This document shows positions 11,601 to 23,400 of a stretch of 64,000 bases of DNA, in pieces. This DNA comes from Rhodococcus rhodochrous (GTDB lineage Bacteria > Actinomycetota > Actinomycetes > Mycobacteriales > Mycobacteriaceae). Below the pieces are notes generated by a model that saw only the letters and a list, made by a program, of their open reading frames with translations, was not told where the DNA came from and did not search any database. A program made the position numbers and the translations under genes. The stretch lies in assembly GCF_014854695.1 (NCBI RefSeq), contig NZ_CP027557.1:3906001-3970000 (forward strand), read 5' to 3'. The first letter of the stretch is position 1, and each line of letters opens with the position of its first letter.

Positions 11601-14560
11601 AGCGCCTCGACGAGCCGCTCGAACGGCAGGTCGGCGTGGTCGAAGGCCTCCAGCACCGTCGCGCGACTGCGGTCGAGGAGTTCGTCGAAGGATTCGGCGG
11701 GGTCCACGACGGTCCGGAAGACGAGGGTGTTGACGAACATGCCGATGAGGTCGTCGAGCAGCGGATCGGTGCGCCCGGCGACGGGGGTGCCGATCGCGAT
11801 GTCGCGCGTCGCCGACAGCCGGGCGAGCATCACCGCGAAGGCGGCCTGGGCGACCATGAACGGGGTCGCACCGTGACGCGCGGCGAGTTCGCGCAACTGC
11901 TCGTGGACGTGGGCGTCGACCTCGACGTCGACACTGCCCCCGCGGTGCGACTGCACGGTCGGCCGGGGACGGTCGGTGGGCAGATCGAGCTGGTCGGGCA
12001 ACCCGTCGAGGGCGCGCCGCCAGTAGTCGAGTTGCCGCGCGGCGACCGATTCCGGGTCGGATGCATCACCGAGCGCATCCCGTTGCCACAGTGCGTAATC
12101 CGCGTACTGGACGGCCAGCGGCGGCAACTCCGCCGTGGTCCCGGTCGCGCGGGCGGCATAGAAGGCGGCGAGGTCGCGGGTCAGCGGCGCGAGCGACGCT
12201 CCGTCGGCGGCGATGTGGTGGACGACCACGACGAGCACGTGTTCCGTTGCGTCACGGCCGCTTTCGACACTGCCGCTGCACCGCAGCAGTCGGGCCAGAA
12301 CCGGAACCTCACGGGTGACGTCGAACCGGGTCGAGAGGACTGCGTCGACCTCGGACTGCAGGGCGTCGAGTTCGACCTCGACCGGCAGGAGCTCCGGCAG
12401 GAACGCCTCGACCGGAAGGACCTCCTGCACCGGGACACCGTCGATCTCGGGATAGACGGTGCGGAGCGATTCGTGCCGAGCGACGAGATCGCGCACCGCC
12501 GCCTGCATCGCCTCGGCATCGAGATCTCCGGTAAGCCGGACGACGATCGGAATATTGTATGCCGCAGAAGAATCGAATCGTCCGAGGAACCACATGCGTT
12601 GCTGCGCCAACGACAACGGCACCCGATCCGGACGCCGCCGCGCCACCAACCGCGCCGCCCCCGCACCGGCACCGGCACCGGCACCGGCACCGGCCGCATC
12701 GATATCGACACGGGCCGCCAACTCCTGCACCGACGACGCCTCGAACACCACCGGCACCGCCACCCGATACCCCAACCGCGCCGACAACCGCGCCACCAAC
12801 CGCGTCGCCGCCAACGAATTACCACCGAGATCGACGAACGAATCATCCAACCCGACCCGCTCGACCCCCAGAACCTGCGCAACCTCCTCGGCCACGGCCA
12901 CCTCGACCGCCGACCGCGGAGCCCGATACTCGGCCACCTCGAACACCGGCGCCGGCAACGCCGCCCGATCCACCTTCCCCACCGGTGTCAGCGGCACCTC
13001 GTCGAGCACCGTCACCGACGACGGCACCATATAACCGGGCAACACCTCCCCCACCGACGCCCGCACCTGCGCCGGATCGAGCACCACCCCCGCCTCGGGC
13101 ACCACATACGACACCAACGCCGACTCCCCCGACGCCAACGCCGCCCCCACCGTCACCGCGAAACCGACCCCCGGCACCGACGACAACACCGCATCGATCT
13201 CCCCCAGCTCGATCCGGAACCCCCGGATCTTGACCTGGAAATCACTACGCCCCACATACTCGAACACCCCATCGCCGCCGCGACGCACCAGATCCCCCGT
13301 CCGGTACATCCGACCACCCGGCGTGAACGGATCGGCCACGAACCGCGCCGCGGTCAACCCGAACCGACCGTGATAACCCCGCGCCACCTGCGCCCCGGCC
13401 ACATACAACTCACCGACCACACCCTCGGGCACCGGACGCAACCGCTCATCGAGCACGAACGCCCCCACCCCCGCGATCGCCGACCCGATCACCACCGGCG
13501 CATCGGACACCAACTCCGCCGACGAGGTCGCCAGAATCGTCGTCTCCGTCGGACCATAGGCATTGAAGAACCGCCGCCGACCCGGCACCGACCACCGCCG
13601 CACCAGATCCGGGGTGAACGACTCCCCCGCCACCACCACCACACGCAGATCGTCCAAGCCCGCAGGATCCATCGACCCCAACGCACCCGGCGTCATGAAC
13701 ACATGCGACACCGACTGCGACGCAATCACATCCGCCAGATCCGGACCACCACCGACCCCCGCCGGCGCCACCACCACCGTCGCCCCCGCCGAGAACCCCA
13801 CCCCCAACTCGAGCAACGACACATCGAAACTCGGCGAACACACATGCAACACCCGCGACGAAGCATCGACCCCGAAATGCTCACGCTCGGCCGACACCAC
13901 CCCACCGACACCGGCATGCGAGACCACCACACCCTTCGGCCGCCCCGTCGACCCCGAGGTATAGATCATCCACGCCGCATCCGACAGCTCGAGCGAACGC
14001 ACCCGATCCGCATACGACACCGGACGCGACGACAACTGCCCCACCTGCGCAGCCACCGACACCTCGTCGACCGCCACCACCGGCACCGACCCCGCCGCCT
14101 CAGCCACCACCTGCGCCACCGACGCCACCGTCAACGCCAACACCGCACCCGAATCGGCCACCATGAACTGCACCCGCTCGGCCGGATAACCCGGATCCAC
14201 CGGCACGAACGTCGCCCCCGACTTCGCCACCGCCCACAACACCACCACCGACTCGAGCGACCGCGGCACCGCCACCACCACCGCATCCCCCGGCCCCACC
14301 CCACGACCGATCAACCACCGCGCCCACCGCGACGACACCGCATCGAGCTCCCGATACGACAACGACCGAGAACCCTCCACCACCGCCACCGCATCACCGG
14401 CCGACTCCACCGCCGACACCAACAACTGCGGCAACAACACACCACGACGACCGACACGTCGCCCTGATCGAACCGCACCCGACGGTCGAACACTGCGTGA
14501 GCCCGGCGCCCCTCCCCTTCCGAACGCCTGCACCTTTCGTTCGGATCCCGCATGGGTCAC
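8612..14560 (-). CDS. NRPS-4: A-PCP-C-A-PCP-TE terminal synthetase
   Basis: This NRPS has 1982 residues and starts at GTG 14560 behind a strong Shine-Dalgarno (GGGAGGAG, eight-base spacing). A basic leader (about 1-40, several Arg) is followed by A1 (41-550; FDVSLLE, YGPTETT; pocket D-V-L-F-V-A-A-I), PCP1 (about 580, GGNSL), C (about 653-1090, HHIAADG), A2 (about 1120-1620; FDLSVWE; pocket D-L-W-H-L-I-L-V), PCP2 (about 1655, GGTSL with Thr in place of the usual Asn) and TE (about 1730-1950; Ser1798 in GWSMGG, LVLLDAH, SHWAM). The last ~25 residues contain a Cys-rich tail (CNRRVCPNC). Residues encoded by 12584-14452 are copied almost exactly in NRPS-3, so both proteins should load the same first residue. 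NRPS-4 is the nearest TE protein downstream of NRPS-3 and the default terminator, although two plus/minus-strand sugar genes intervene. Confidence 0.96.
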   Translation of the reverse strand: MTHAGSERKVQAFGRGGAPGSRSVRPSGAVRSGRRVGRRGVLLPQLLVSAVESAGDAVAVVEGSRSLSYRELDAVSSRWARWLIGRGVGPGDAVVVAVPRSLESVVVLWAVAKSGATFVPVDPGYPAERVQFMVADSGAVLALTVASVAQVVAEAAGSVPVVAVDEVSVAAQVGQLSSRPVSYADRVRSLELSDAAWMIYTSGSTGRPKGVVVSHAGVGGVVSAEREHFGVDASSRVLHVCSPSFDVSLLELGVGFSAGATVVVAPAGVGGGPDLADVIASQSVSHVFMTPGALGSMDPAGLDDLRVVVVAGESFTPDLVRRWSVPGRRRFFNAYGPTETTILATSSAELVSDAPVVIGSAIAGVGAFVLDERLRPVPEGVVGELYVAGAQVARGYHGRFGLTAARFVADPFTPGGRMYRTGDLVRRGGDGVFEYVGRSDFQVKIRGFRIELGEIDAVLSSVPGVGFAVTVGAALASGESALVSYVVPEAGVVLDPAQVRASVGEVLPGYMVPSSVTVLDEVPLTPVGKVDRAALPAPVFEVAEYRAPRSAVEVAVAEEVAQVLGVERVGLDDSFVDLGGNSLAATRLVARLSARLGYRVAVPVVFEASSVQELAARVDIDAAGAGAGAGAGAGAARLVARRRPDRVPLSLAQQRMWFLGRFDSSAAYNIPIVVRLTGDLDAEAMQAAVRDLVARHESLRTVYPEIDGVPVQEVLPVEAFLPELLPVEVELDALQSEVDAVLSTRFDVTREVPVLARLLRCSGSVESGRDATEHVLVVVVHHIAADGASLAPLTRDLAAFYAARATGTTAELPPLAVQYADYALWQRDALGDASDPESVAARQLDYWRRALDGLPDQLDLPTDRPRPTVQSHRGGSVDVEVDAHVHEQLRELAARHGATPFMVAQAAFAVMLARLSATRDIAIGTPVAGRTDPLLDDLIGMFVNTLVFRTVVDPAESFDELLDRSRATVLEAFDHADLPFERLVEALDPARSLARHPLFQVGLSFQNLAPSRLDLPGLSVESLVPDTRISQFDLHLLVGERVDQDGRCGGLTGRLTYAADLFDEETARSFSSMFTRVLAALVDCPSRPVGDADMIGEDERARLLDIGRGEHCSPDASVLPDPFRAHADRRPDAIALVHEGTSVSYREFDERVNRCARALIAAGVGPETRVGLMIGQSVELVVAMYAVSVAGGAYVPLDPSLPPGRIAQIVAAAEPAVVVRAGGASADVDLDGAAVIEVDDPTHARLSAAPVTDAERLAPLRPENIAYVLFTSGSTGVPKGVAVTHRAVTNQMRWLRERFDLGPDDVSVLHTPATFDLSVWEFWGWSTCGGRLVIADRGRHPDPRVMIALLERERVTTFHGVPTMLGMLLSGVEDRLPSTLRRVLSIGESLPAATAREFAARSDAELVNLYGPTEAAVSVTDHPVTDADVHGVPIGTPVWNTGVHVLDDRLGAVPLGAVGELYLSGEQLARGYVARAGETAGRFVADPFGSGGRLYRTGDLVRWVTTARGPELDYVGRRDLQVKIRGFRIELGEIEDALRACPGVAAAAATVQQDAHRGDRVVAFVVTSDGTAPDTAALRTSLGERLPNYMVPADIRAIDCLPKGSTGKLDRNALPLVPAAPAEHRPPATAVESAVAKVFGKVLGIESVGRDDDFFRSGGTSLVAVRAVSELAAALERPVPLEWLFAYPVVAELAERIERSEREGEESASTAFDVVFPLRTGPATGEPVFFVHPVVGLAWGFSRLAEFVEAGRPVYGLQSPALSGTEELPGSIREWAALYVDEIRRAHPDGPYHLVGWSMGGVIAHEMAVQLQRRGSSVGSLVLLDAHVPAPLPESVDPQSVALAALSGLDNGDRATPHVGDITSILERVEHGGDVFPSVELFLAGIGHSFDVLERHLPERFDGDLLFVGSRSSSSPEDDSRRDWTEFVTGRVHRHDIDVSHWAMTGEHACRTVGPLLAAWCNRRVCPNCEAYERDSTLRVGD
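12584..14452. repeat. 1.87-kb A-PCP repeat, copy 1 (in NRPS-4)
   Basis: This copy covers nearly all of the first A domain, its PCP and the very start of C. It matches 21994-23850 without any difference that I noticed except two extra GGCACC units near 12668-12691 (12 bp, four residues of a Gly-Ala linker). Outside the ends the two genes diverge at once: the leader on one side and the C domain on the other. On the coding strand it favours GTG, TTG, TCG, GAT and TAT codons, while flanking DNA favours GTC, CTC/CTG and GAC. Confidence 0.95.
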
Positions 14561-14576
14561 GTGACAAACTCCTCCC
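14556..14576 (-). promoter_or_regulatory. Shine-Dalgarno and start-codon palindrome of NRPS-4
   Basis: GGGAGGAG (14576-14569) lies eight bases from the GTG start and fixes it. The GTG itself is embedded in a perfect 10-bp palindrome, GTCACGTGAC (14556-14565), which could bind a protein or simply be chance. Confidence 0.6.
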
Positions 14577-14764
14577 GACCCGAGGTCCCCGACGGCCCTC
14601 GGTCACAGCAAAGTTACCGGTCGGCCACGCCATATGCAGGACTTCCCCGGCGTTCGGCCAGGTAATTCACACTTTCCCGAGGCCGGAGGGTAACAATGAG
14701 ATCTACGACACGTGCCGCTCATATAACCGGCGGGTAGTGGCCGCTCTCGGTACTGTGAAGAAAT
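14561..14764. promoter_or_regulatory. Divergent intergenic region between NRPS-4 and the glycosyltransferase
   Basis: This 204-bp gap separates the divergent NRPS-4 (minus) and glycosyltransferase (plus) genes, so promoters for both directions are expected here. A TATAAC at about 14722-14727 could be a -10 for the plus-strand gene, but no convincing -35 is visible. I see no other gene here. Confidence 0.45.
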
Positions 14765-15622
14765 ATGAATCGCGCGAGCCTATCCGTCGTCGTGCCGGCC
14801 TACAACGAGGAAAATTACATCGGTGAATGCCTCGCCACCCTGGCACGCAACCGGGAGTGGATCGATGAGGTCGTAGTGGTCGACAACAATTCGACCGATC
14901 GAACACGGGATATTGCAATGCGTTTTACTGACCGTTTCGATAAATTTGTCGTAATCGACGAGCCGGTCGCAGGCGTGGTTCATGCCCGAAATGCGGGGTT
15001 CGCAACATCGACTTCGGACATTATTGCGCGCGTTGATGCCGATACTCTCGTAGGCGACTCGTGGGCCCGTGCAATCCACGAATTCTTTGAGCGTGAGCCC
15101 GAATACGATGCTGTAACAGGAGTGTCGTATCTGTACGAATCACCGGCCTCCGGTCTGAAACGGAAGATCTCCGACGGAGTATCCCGTCGCTGGCGCTCTC
15201 GCGGCACGCGCCCGGTCGTCATGCTGTCCGGTGCGAACATGGCGGTGCGACGACGCGCATGGCTGGCCGTATACGACAGTACGGACACGTCGAAGGATGT
15301 CCACGAGGACGTAGACCTCTCTCTCTGCCTCCTCAAGGGGGGGTTCCGACTCGGACAGTCGGCCCATATGTGCCTGTTGGTCTCGGGTAGACGAGGGAAC
15401 AGCAGTGTGAAGGACTACCTCCAGTACACGCAGGCCACGAAGCGGACCTTCTCGCGGCATGGATACGACTATCTGGGGCTACGGCTACTACTCGTTGCGA
15501 ACATCTTCGTCCATGTGGGCTTCCTGCCCCTCTACAGGGCTCATGCATATGTTTCGCGTTCCCAGGGGCACCGCAAGCGCTCTCGTGCGCTCCCCATCGG
15601 CGAACGACATCCGATCTCCTAG
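14765..15622 (+). CDS. Family 2 (GT-A) glycosyltransferase
   Basis: This 285-residue protein transfers a sugar from an activated nucleotide donor. The N-terminus has the family 2 nucleotide-binding pattern (SVVVPAYNEE at 7-16, VVVDNNSTDRT at 37-47). A DAD metal-binding motif is at 91-93. LSGANMAVRR at 154-163 and EDVDLSL at 181-187 fit the acceptor/ED catalytic region. A hydrophobic stretch at about 239-257 may attach it to the membrane. Start: ATG at 14765, with a weak GAAGAA just upstream. It is the only plus-strand gene and is convergent with the pyruvyl transferase gene. Its first half is visibly richer in A/T and in A/T-ending codons than the NRPS genes, hinting at a different origin. 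Being inside the cluster, it plausibly glycosylates a Ser/Thr hydroxyl of the peptide; acceptor and donor are unknown. Confidence 0.93.
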   Translation: MNRASLSVVVPAYNEENYIGECLATLARNREWIDEVVVVDNNSTDRTRDIAMRFTDRFDKFVVIDEPVAGVVHARNAGFATSTSDIIARVDADTLVGDSWARAIHEFFEREPEYDAVTGVSYLYESPASGLKRKISDGVSRRWRSRGTRPVVMLSGANMAVRRRAWLAVYDSTDTSKDVHEDVDLSLCLLKGGFRLGQSAHMCLLVSGRRGNSSVKDYLQYTQATKRTFSRHGYDYLGLRLLLVANIFVHVGFLPLYRAHAYVSRSQGHRKRSRALPIGERHPIS

Positions 15623-15645
15623 ACGGACGGCCCGCATCGTCCGAC

Positions 15646-15690
15646 CACCGGCGGAACGGACGAACACCGGCGGAACGGACGAACACCGGA
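15646..15690. repeat. 19-bp tandem repeat between convergent genes
   Basis: CACCGGCGGAACGGACGAA occurs at 15646-15664 and 15665-15683, followed by a partial third copy to 15690. It fills most of the 77-bp gap between the convergent glycosyltransferase and pyruvyl transferase genes. No clear terminator hairpin is seen. Confidence 0.85.
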
Positions 15691-15699
15691 AACAATCCC

Positions 15700-16536
15700 C
15701 TATAAGTACGGAAAGGCTCCGATCAGGTCGTCCTGCAGCCGATCGAGATCGGGTACAGGACGGTATCTGCTTTCCAGTCTCCTGATCGCAGCCGTGTCCC
15801 AGACGATTTCCGCGTCGTGCAGCACCGCTTCCGCGTCGAAGGCCGAGTAGTAGTCCTCGAACTTGTATCGGCCGCCCCCGATCCGCCCGCTGAGAGCGAT
15901 CCAGCCGTTCGGGACACCGAACGAATCGGCAACGATCAGGCCGTGGAGGCTGCTCGAGAAGACGAGCTCGCATGAGGTGATGTCGGCAGCAACGTCGGCA
16001 GGTTCCCTGGACGGATCGATAAGGGTGACGCGTCCTTCGCGCGCGAGCGCCTGCACGACGGGATCTTTCTGATCGATGTAGTGGTACACGAGTCCGATGC
16101 GACCGGGAATGACTTCCGCTCGCGGATATATCCGGCCGGCCAGGAGGCCGGGGTCTCCGAGCACGACCTCACGGGTCGGGCTGATGCGCTTCAAGGTGAG
16201 CTTCCCCCGGACCGCGTAGAAGTCGAAGTCCGGGTTGTCGAAGTTCCGTCGGGTCGGCGCGGTCATGAAGCCCGAGCCCCACACCTTTAGTCCCTTCGGC
16301 GCACCTGTAGTCTGCACCATCTCCAGGATCGAACCCGCCCCGATCAACTCACTCCTCTTGGGGTGGGCCCATGTGCAGGTCTCGCCTGAGATCTCGTGGA
16401 CGATTCCGGGTGTCAGTTCGTCACCGAAGTTCGGACGATCGGTGAGGAGGCCCATTCGCCGCCACCAGAATGTCCGGATACCTTCACGGCCCGGTGTGAA
16501 GCGATCTGTGAGAAGCCTGCGCAGATAGGGGATCAC
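15700..16536 (-). CDS. Polysaccharide pyruvyl transferase family protein
   Basis: This 278-residue protein fits the family that moves the enolpyruvyl group of phosphoenolpyruvate onto a sugar as a ketal. Visible signatures are NFGDELTP (36-43), AVRGKLT (108-114), GDPG (127-130) and SSSLHGLIVADSFGVP (194-209), all in the expected order. The start is GTG at 16536. No good Shine-Dalgarno is present, but an internal Met at 28 would cut off the FWWRR segment usually found just before NFGD, so I keep the longer form. The gap to NRPS-3 upstream is only 72 bp on the same strand, so it may be co-transcribed with NRPS-3. With the adjacent glycosyltransferase it suggests a pyruvylated sugar on the product. 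Some family members have other roles, so the reaction is inferred. Confidence 0.85.
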   Translation of the reverse strand: MIPYLRRLLTDRFTPGREGIRTFWWRRMGLLTDRPNFGDELTPGIVHEISGETCTWAHPKRSELIGAGSILEMVQTTGAPKGLKVWGSGFMTAPTRRNFDNPDFDFYAVRGKLTLKRISPTREVVLGDPGLLAGRIYPRAEVIPGRIGLVYHYIDQKDPVVQALAREGRVTLIDPSREPADVAADITSCELVFSSSLHGLIVADSFGVPNGWIALSGRIGGGRYKFEDYYSAFDAEAVLHDAEIVWDTAAIRRLESRYRPVPDLDRLQDDLIGAFPYL

Positions 16537-16608
16537 GAGGTGCGATCGTATCGGTAACCCGAGGAACCTGCCGGTCGGACGTGTATCACGGTGCCGGGCT
16601 GCTCGTGA

Positions 16609-17405
16609 TCACCGGCGCCACGGATCTGTCGTCGAGCAGATCACCCCATCGAGCGAGACCGGGATCTTCGACTCTATGCCGTCGGTCACCGAGACGAACT
16701 CGAGATCCTCGCATCCGGACAGCGCTGCAATGTCGGTGGAGGGGACGAAGGCATGGGTAGCCCACTCGTCGTGCGCTGCGCGCCCCAGATCGTCCGCCGA
16801 CCGAGGGATGATCAGGACTGCACCCGCAAGAGCGGCAGCAAGCACCGCGTACACCGTCGCCGCGTCGGCATTCTCACCTGCCACGAGGACACGTGCGTCG
16901 TAGGTGAGGCCCGCGTCGTGGTTGCCTCGACGCAGTACCGCAACTGCCCGCCCCTGGGTCAGTTCGCTACCCCTCAACCGCAGGGACGGATTCTCTGCAC
17001 CGAGTACCGACGTACGCTCGGTGTAGGCGATGGACCGTCCCGGAAGCGCGGACACCGTTGTCAGGAGCGCCGCATCATCCATCCGTATTGCGGTCACTGC
17101 CCCCTCCAGGTTGTTCTGCGAAGTCGTGAGAACCCAGCCGGAGTGTGGTGACGCGTCTGTCTCGAGTGTTGCCCCGGTCTTGGCGACAGCCCAGACAGCG
17201 AGCACCAGTTCGAGACCGACCATCAGATCCACCGCTACGGTCGTACCTGGTCCGGCTCCGAGTGCCACCAGGTGCCTCGCCCACTGGGACGACCGACGAT
17301 CCACGTCGGCATAGGATATTTCGGTTTCCCCGATCACCACCGCGGGAGCATCCGGATCGGACTCGACCGCTACCCGCAGCTCCTGTTCGATGGTCACATC
17401 AGCGT
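16609..17405 (-). other. C-terminal pseudo-A domain of NRPS-3
   Basis: The last ~265 residues follow the fold order of an adenylation domain ([17 protein letters not shown], then VAKTGAT) but cannot be catalytic. The TSGSTGxPKG loop is replaced by [13 protein letters not shown], and the protein stops before YGPTE, so the A5-A10 motifs and the catalytic Lys are absent. The break point resembles that of NRPS-2. I infer a docking or structural role at the protein junction. Confidence 0.8.
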
Positions 17406-20400
17406 CCGCCAGCGGTACCGAGGCCGAGGTGGAGACGACATCGGTGACCGCAGCGATCTCATCGGCGGTGCGGATCTCGATGTCGCCGACGACCGATGCC
17501 GGATCCGCAGCCACGGCATCCAGGATCGTGACGAAACGACGAGCGAACCCCGCGACCGTCTCACCGTCGAACAGATCGGTGGCATATGTGAAGGCGATGG
17601 CCATTCCACCCCGCTCACCGGTGACGTCGTCGCGCGGTTCCACCGTCACCTGCAGGTCGAATTTGGCCGACAGTTCACCGGTTCCAAGCGCTTCGACCGT
17701 GAGGCCGGGCAACGCCATACGAGGAGGCTCGATGTTCTGGAAGGACAGGACCGTCTGGAAGACCGGGTGCCGGGCGGAGGATCGCGTGATGCCGAGTTCG
17801 TCCACGACGCGTTCGAAGGGAACGTCGGCGTTCGCGAACGCCTCGAGATCGCCGGTCCGTACGGAGTCGAGCAGCGCGGCAAAGCGACCTGCGGGGTCTA
17901 CATCCGTGCGAAGCGCCAGGGTGTTGACGAACATGCCGACCACGTCGTCGAGGGCGCGTGCCCCGCGCCCGGCCACCGGGGTGCCGACCACAACGTCGCG
18001 GGAGTTGCTCAACCGGGCAAGGAGCACCGCGAGAGCCGTGTGGACGACCATGAACAGCGAGGCTCGGTGCTCGGACGCGAGTTCGTCGAGGCAAGTGCGG
18101 GTCTGCGCGGACACCTCGATCGTGGTCGTTGCGCTCCCGCCGCTTGCTTGGACAGGACGCGGTCGGTCGGTGGGGAGGTCGAGCTGATCCGGTACTCCGG
18201 CCAGTTGTCGCCGCCAGTAATGAAGCTGGGCTCCCGCCGGGGAATCAGGGGCATCAGCGTCGCCGAAAACTTCCTGCTGCCACAACGCGAAGTCCGCGTA
18301 CTGCACTTCGAGCGGCGCCCCGAAGGGTGTGTCCCCCGCCGTTCGTGCGAGGTATGCAGTCACGAGGTCACGGGCGAGCGGCGGGAGCGAGGCGCCGTCG
18401 GCGGAGATGTGGTGCACCACGAGAACCAGAACATGGTCGTCCGGGCCCAGCGAGACGAGCCGACCGCGCACCGGCACCTCGGCGGCCACGTCGAATCCGC
18501 GGGCTGCTACATCGGTGACAGCTTCGAGTGCCTCCCGCTCGGACGCGGCTTCGACGACGGACAGTTGCTCGACGACATCGGCGCTGAGGATCCGCTGGAA
18601 TGGTCCGTCCTCGTCCTGGGGGTACATCGTCCGAAGCGTCTCGTGCCGTTGGACGACGTCGCGGACGGCCGCGGCGAAGGTCTCGGTGTCGAGTTCCCCA
18701 CGCAGCCGGATCGCGAGCGGGATGTTGTAGGCAGCCGAGCCGGGATCGAGCTGGTTGAGCACCCACATGCGCTGCTGTGCGAGCGAGAGCGGGATGCGAT
18801 CGGGACGCGGCCGTGCGACGAGCTCCGGCACGGCCCGATCGGACCCGCCGGCGTCGACGCGCGCCGCCAGACCCGCGACGGTGGGATCCTCGAACAGTTC
18901 CCGGATGGCCAGGCTCGCTCCGGTCGCCTCGTTGATGCGCGCGACGACCCGCGTCGCGACGAGGGAGTTACCGCCGAGGTCGAAGAACGAGTCGTCGGCG
19001 CCGACGCGTTCGATGCCCAGTACCTCGCTCCAGACCTGCGCGACGATCCGTTCGGATTCGGTGGCGGGTTCGCGGAAACGATCGGCGTCGATGTCGATGC
19101 GGGGCACGGGGAGAGCGCGACGGTCGAGCTTGCCGTTCACCGTGAGCGGGAGTTCGTCGAGCACGGTCACCACATCGGGAACCATGTACCCCGTGAGGAA
19201 TTCGGACGCGTGCGCGCGCACCGCGGCCGCGTCGACGGTCTCACCGGTGCGGGCGACGACGTAACCGACGAGACGTTCGCCGAGTCCGTCGTCCCGGACC
19301 ATGGCGACGGCCTGTGCGACACCCGGAGCCTGCAGCAGCTGCGACTCGATCTCGCCCAGTTCGATGCGGAAGCCGCGGAGCTGGACCTGCGAGTCGCTGC
19401 GACCCGCGTATTCGAGGATGCCTTCACCGTTCCACCGCGCGATGTCGCCGGTGCGGTAGAGGCGACCTCGACCGAAGGGGTTCGCGACGAAGCGCGCGAC
19501 CGTCAGGTCGGGACGTCCGAGATATCCGCGGGATAGCTGGTCGCCGGAGATGTACAGCTCGCCCGGCACGCCGGCGGGCACGGGATGCAAGCGCCGGTCG
19601 AGGACGTAGGCGTCCAGTCCGGGAAGCGAGCGTCCGATCGCGCTGGCGGCACCGGCCTTCGCGAGGGCGCGGTCGATGGGCTGGTACGACACGTGCACCG
19701 TGGTCTCGGTGATGCCGTACATGTTCACCAGTTGTGGGCCGGCGGGGTGACGATCGAACCAGCCCGCGAGCCGGGCCGGGTCGAGGGCCTCGCCGCCGAA
19801 GACGACGTAGCGCAGCGCGAGCGGTGCGGTGTCGGCCGCGAGAGTGCGATCGGCCTCGTCGAACTGGTAGAACGCCGATGGCGTCTGGTTGAGCACCGTG
19901 ACGCCCTCGCGGCGCACGAGCTGCGCGAACAGCTCGGGTGACCGGGAGGTGAGGTAGTCGACGACGACGAGGCGGCCCCCGTACAGCAGCGGTCCCCACA
20001 GCTCCCACACCGAGAAGTCGAAGGCGTAGGAGTGGAACAGCGTCCACACGTCGTCCGGGCCGAAGCCGAAGCGGGGTTCGGCGTTGGCGAAGAGGGTCAG
20101 CACGTTCCGGTGCGTGACGGCGACGCCCTTGGGGCGACCGGTGGAACCGGAGGTGAAGATGACGTACGCGAGATCGTCCGGCTGGGGCGATGCGATCCGG
20201 TCGTCGTCGGTGAGCGGATCGGCCGAGACCGAGTCGTCGTTCTGTGCGGCGGCGACGTCGAGCATGTCGATTCCGCTGCCGCGCAACGCGTCCGCTCCGG
20301 ACTCGTCTCCGAGCGCATCGGAGGTGAGGATCACGCGGGGCTGGGCCTGGTCGAGGATGTATCGCACACGATCCTGCGGATGTGCGGTGTCGATCGGCAG

Positions 20401-23400
20401 GTAGGCGCCGCCGGAGAGCACGACCGCGGTGAGGGCGACCACGAGGTCCTCGGTCCTCGGCAGGGCCACCGCGACGAGAGTTCCCGGCCCGACGCCTGCG
20501 GCGACGAGCCGGCGTGCGATCCGGTTCGCGCGGGCACCGAGCTCGGCGTACGTGAGGGTCGTCTCGCCGTGGGTCACCGCGGCATTCGCGGCGTGCACGC
20601 GGACGGCGGCGTCGAAACGTGCAGCCAGCGTGGCCGGTTCGACGATCGGGACGGACTCGCCGAGTGTGTTCCACTCGGTGAGGATGCGGTCGAGCTCGTC
20701 GTCGGTGACGAGCGGAACGTCGCCGACCGCGACGCGCGGATCGGTGGTGACCGCCTCGAGGATCCGCGAGAATCGTTCTGCGACACCGGCGACGGTCTGC
20801 GGGTCGAACAGTTCGGTGGCGTAGTTGAACTCCACCACGAGACCGGAGGGATCGCCGGCGGCGTCGACGACGTCCGCGACGGTCACCTGCAGGTCGAACT
20901 TGGCGACCTGCGCGTCGAAGTCGATACCGGAGACGGTGAGCTCGGGCAGTTCAAGCTGCGAGACCGGCATGTTCTGGAAGGTGAGCATCACCTGGAAGAG
21001 CGGGTGACGCGCCTGCGAACGTGGCGGATCGAGCACCTCGACGAGCCGCTCGAACGGCACGTCGGCATGGGTGAACGCCTCGAGGTCGGCCGTGCGCACC
21101 GAATCGAGGAAGTCGCCGAAGGACGCATCGGGTTCGACGGGTGTACGCAGCACCAGGGTGTTGACGAACATGCCCACCAGATCGTCGAGCGCGGCGTCGC
21201 CACGGCCGGCGACGGGAGTACCGATGGTGATGTCGTCGTTACCGCCGAGCCGGGCGAGAAGCACGGCGAGCGCGGCGTGGACGACCATGAATTCCGTTGC
21301 GCCGCTGCGGCGGGCGAGATCGGCGATCGCTGCGCGGACCCGCTCGTCGAGGGTGAGGCGGTGCGAGGCACCCCGATAGCTCGCGACGGCCGGCCGGGGA
21401 CGATCGGACGGCAGCGTCGCCTCTTCGGGCAGATCCGCGAGGGTCCGCGTCCAGAAGTCCGTCTCGCGCGCCATGAGCGACTCGGGGTCGGACTCCTCGC
21501 CGAGGACCTCGCGCTGCCAGAGTGTGTAGTCCGCGTACTGCACCTCGAGCGGTGCCCATCCGGGTTCCCCGCCCGCGACACGCGCGGCGTAGGCCGTCAC
21601 CACGTCGCGGGTCAGCGGCCCCATCGAGTAGCCGTCGGCGGAGATGTGGTGCACCACGACGACGAGCACGTGCTCGTCCGGGGCCACGGCGAACAGACGC
21701 ACTCGGATCGGAACCTGTTGCGTCACATCGAAGCCGGTAGTGACCGCTTCGGCGACCCGGGCCGGGACCTCGTCGGCCCCGACGGTCTCGGGACGGACCT
21801 CGACGACCGCGTCCGCGGCGGGCAGCACCTGCTGGTAGCCGACACCGTCGATCTCGGGGTAGACGGTGCGGAGCGATTCGTGACGTTCCACCACGTCGGA
21901 GACTGCTGCCTGCAGCGCATCGACGTCCAGACGTCCCGAAAGACGAATGGCCACAGGGATATTGTTCACGGCGGAATGCGGTTCGAGCCGGTTGAGGAAC
22001 CACATGCGTTGCTGCGCCAACGACAACGGCACCCGATCCGGACGCCGCCGCGCCACCAACCGCGCCGCCCCCGCACCGGCACCGGCACCGGCCGCATCGA
22101 TATCGACACGGGCCGCCAACTCCTGCACCGACGACGCCTCGAACACCACCGGCACCGCCACCCGATACCCCAACCGCGCCGACAACCGCGCCACCAACCG
22201 CGTCGCCGCCAACGAATTACCACCGAGATCGACGAACGAATCATCCAACCCGACCCGCTCGACCCCCAGAACCTGCGCAACCTCCTCGGCCACGGCCACC
22301 TCGACCGCCGACCGCGGAGCCCGATACTCGGCCACCTCGAACACCGGCGCCGGCAACGCCGCCCGATCCACCTTCCCCACCGGTGTCAGCGGCACCTCGT
22401 CGAGCACCGTCACCGACGACGGCACCATATAACCGGGCAACACCTCCCCCACCGACGCCCGCACCTGCGCCGGATCGAGCACCACCCCCGCCTCGGGCAC
22501 CACATACGACACCAACGCCGACTCCCCCGACGCCAACGCCGCCCCCACCGTCACCGCGAAACCGACCCCCGGCACCGACGACAACACCGCATCGATCTCC
22601 CCCAGCTCGATCCGGAACCCCCGGATCTTGACCTGGAAATCACTACGCCCCACATACTCGAACACCCCATCGCCGCCGCGACGCACCAGATCCCCCGTCC
22701 GGTACATCCGACCACCCGGCGTGAACGGATCGGCCACGAACCGCGCCGCGGTCAACCCGAACCGACCGTGATAACCCCGCGCCACCTGCGCCCCGGCCAC
22801 ATACAACTCACCGACCACACCCTCGGGCACCGGACGCAACCGCTCATCGAGCACGAACGCCCCCACCCCCGCGATCGCCGACCCGATCACCACCGGCGCA
22901 TCGGACACCAACTCCGCCGACGAGGTCGCCAGAATCGTCGTCTCCGTCGGACCATAGGCATTGAAGAACCGCCGCCGACCCGGCACCGACCACCGCCGCA
23001 CCAGATCCGGGGTGAACGACTCCCCCGCCACCACCACCACACGCAGATCGTCCAAGCCCGCAGGATCCATCGACCCCAACGCACCCGGCGTCATGAACAC
23101 ATGCGACACCGACTGCGACGCAATCACATCCGCCAGATCCGGACCACCACCGACCCCCGCCGGCGCCACCACCACCGTCGCCCCCGCCGAGAACCCCACC
23201 CCCAACTCGAGCAACGACACATCGAAACTCGGCGAACACACATGCAACACCCGCGACGAAGCATCGACCCCGAAATGCTCACGCTCGGCCGACACCACCC
23301 CACCGACACCGGCATGCGAGACCACCACACCCTTCGGCCGCCCCGTCGACCCCGAGGTATAGATCATCCACGCCGCATCCGACAGCTCGAGCGAACGCAC

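Noticed and set aside
12658..12700. GGCACC hexanucleotide array as a regulatory or CRISPR-like repeat
   Set aside because: It is in frame within the PCP-C linker and encodes a Gly-Ala stretch; it is a coding microsatellite that differs by two units between copies.
16585..16609. ATCACG...CGTGAT inverted repeat at the NRPS-3 stop as a terminator
   Set aside because: The stem is only 6 bp with a 13-base loop and it touches the stop codon; too weak to call.
16609..17405. NRPS-3 C-terminal half A domain as a random truncation or pseudogene
   Set aside because: NRPS-2 ends at nearly the same structural point with the same loop lost, so shared function is more likely than two coincident truncations.
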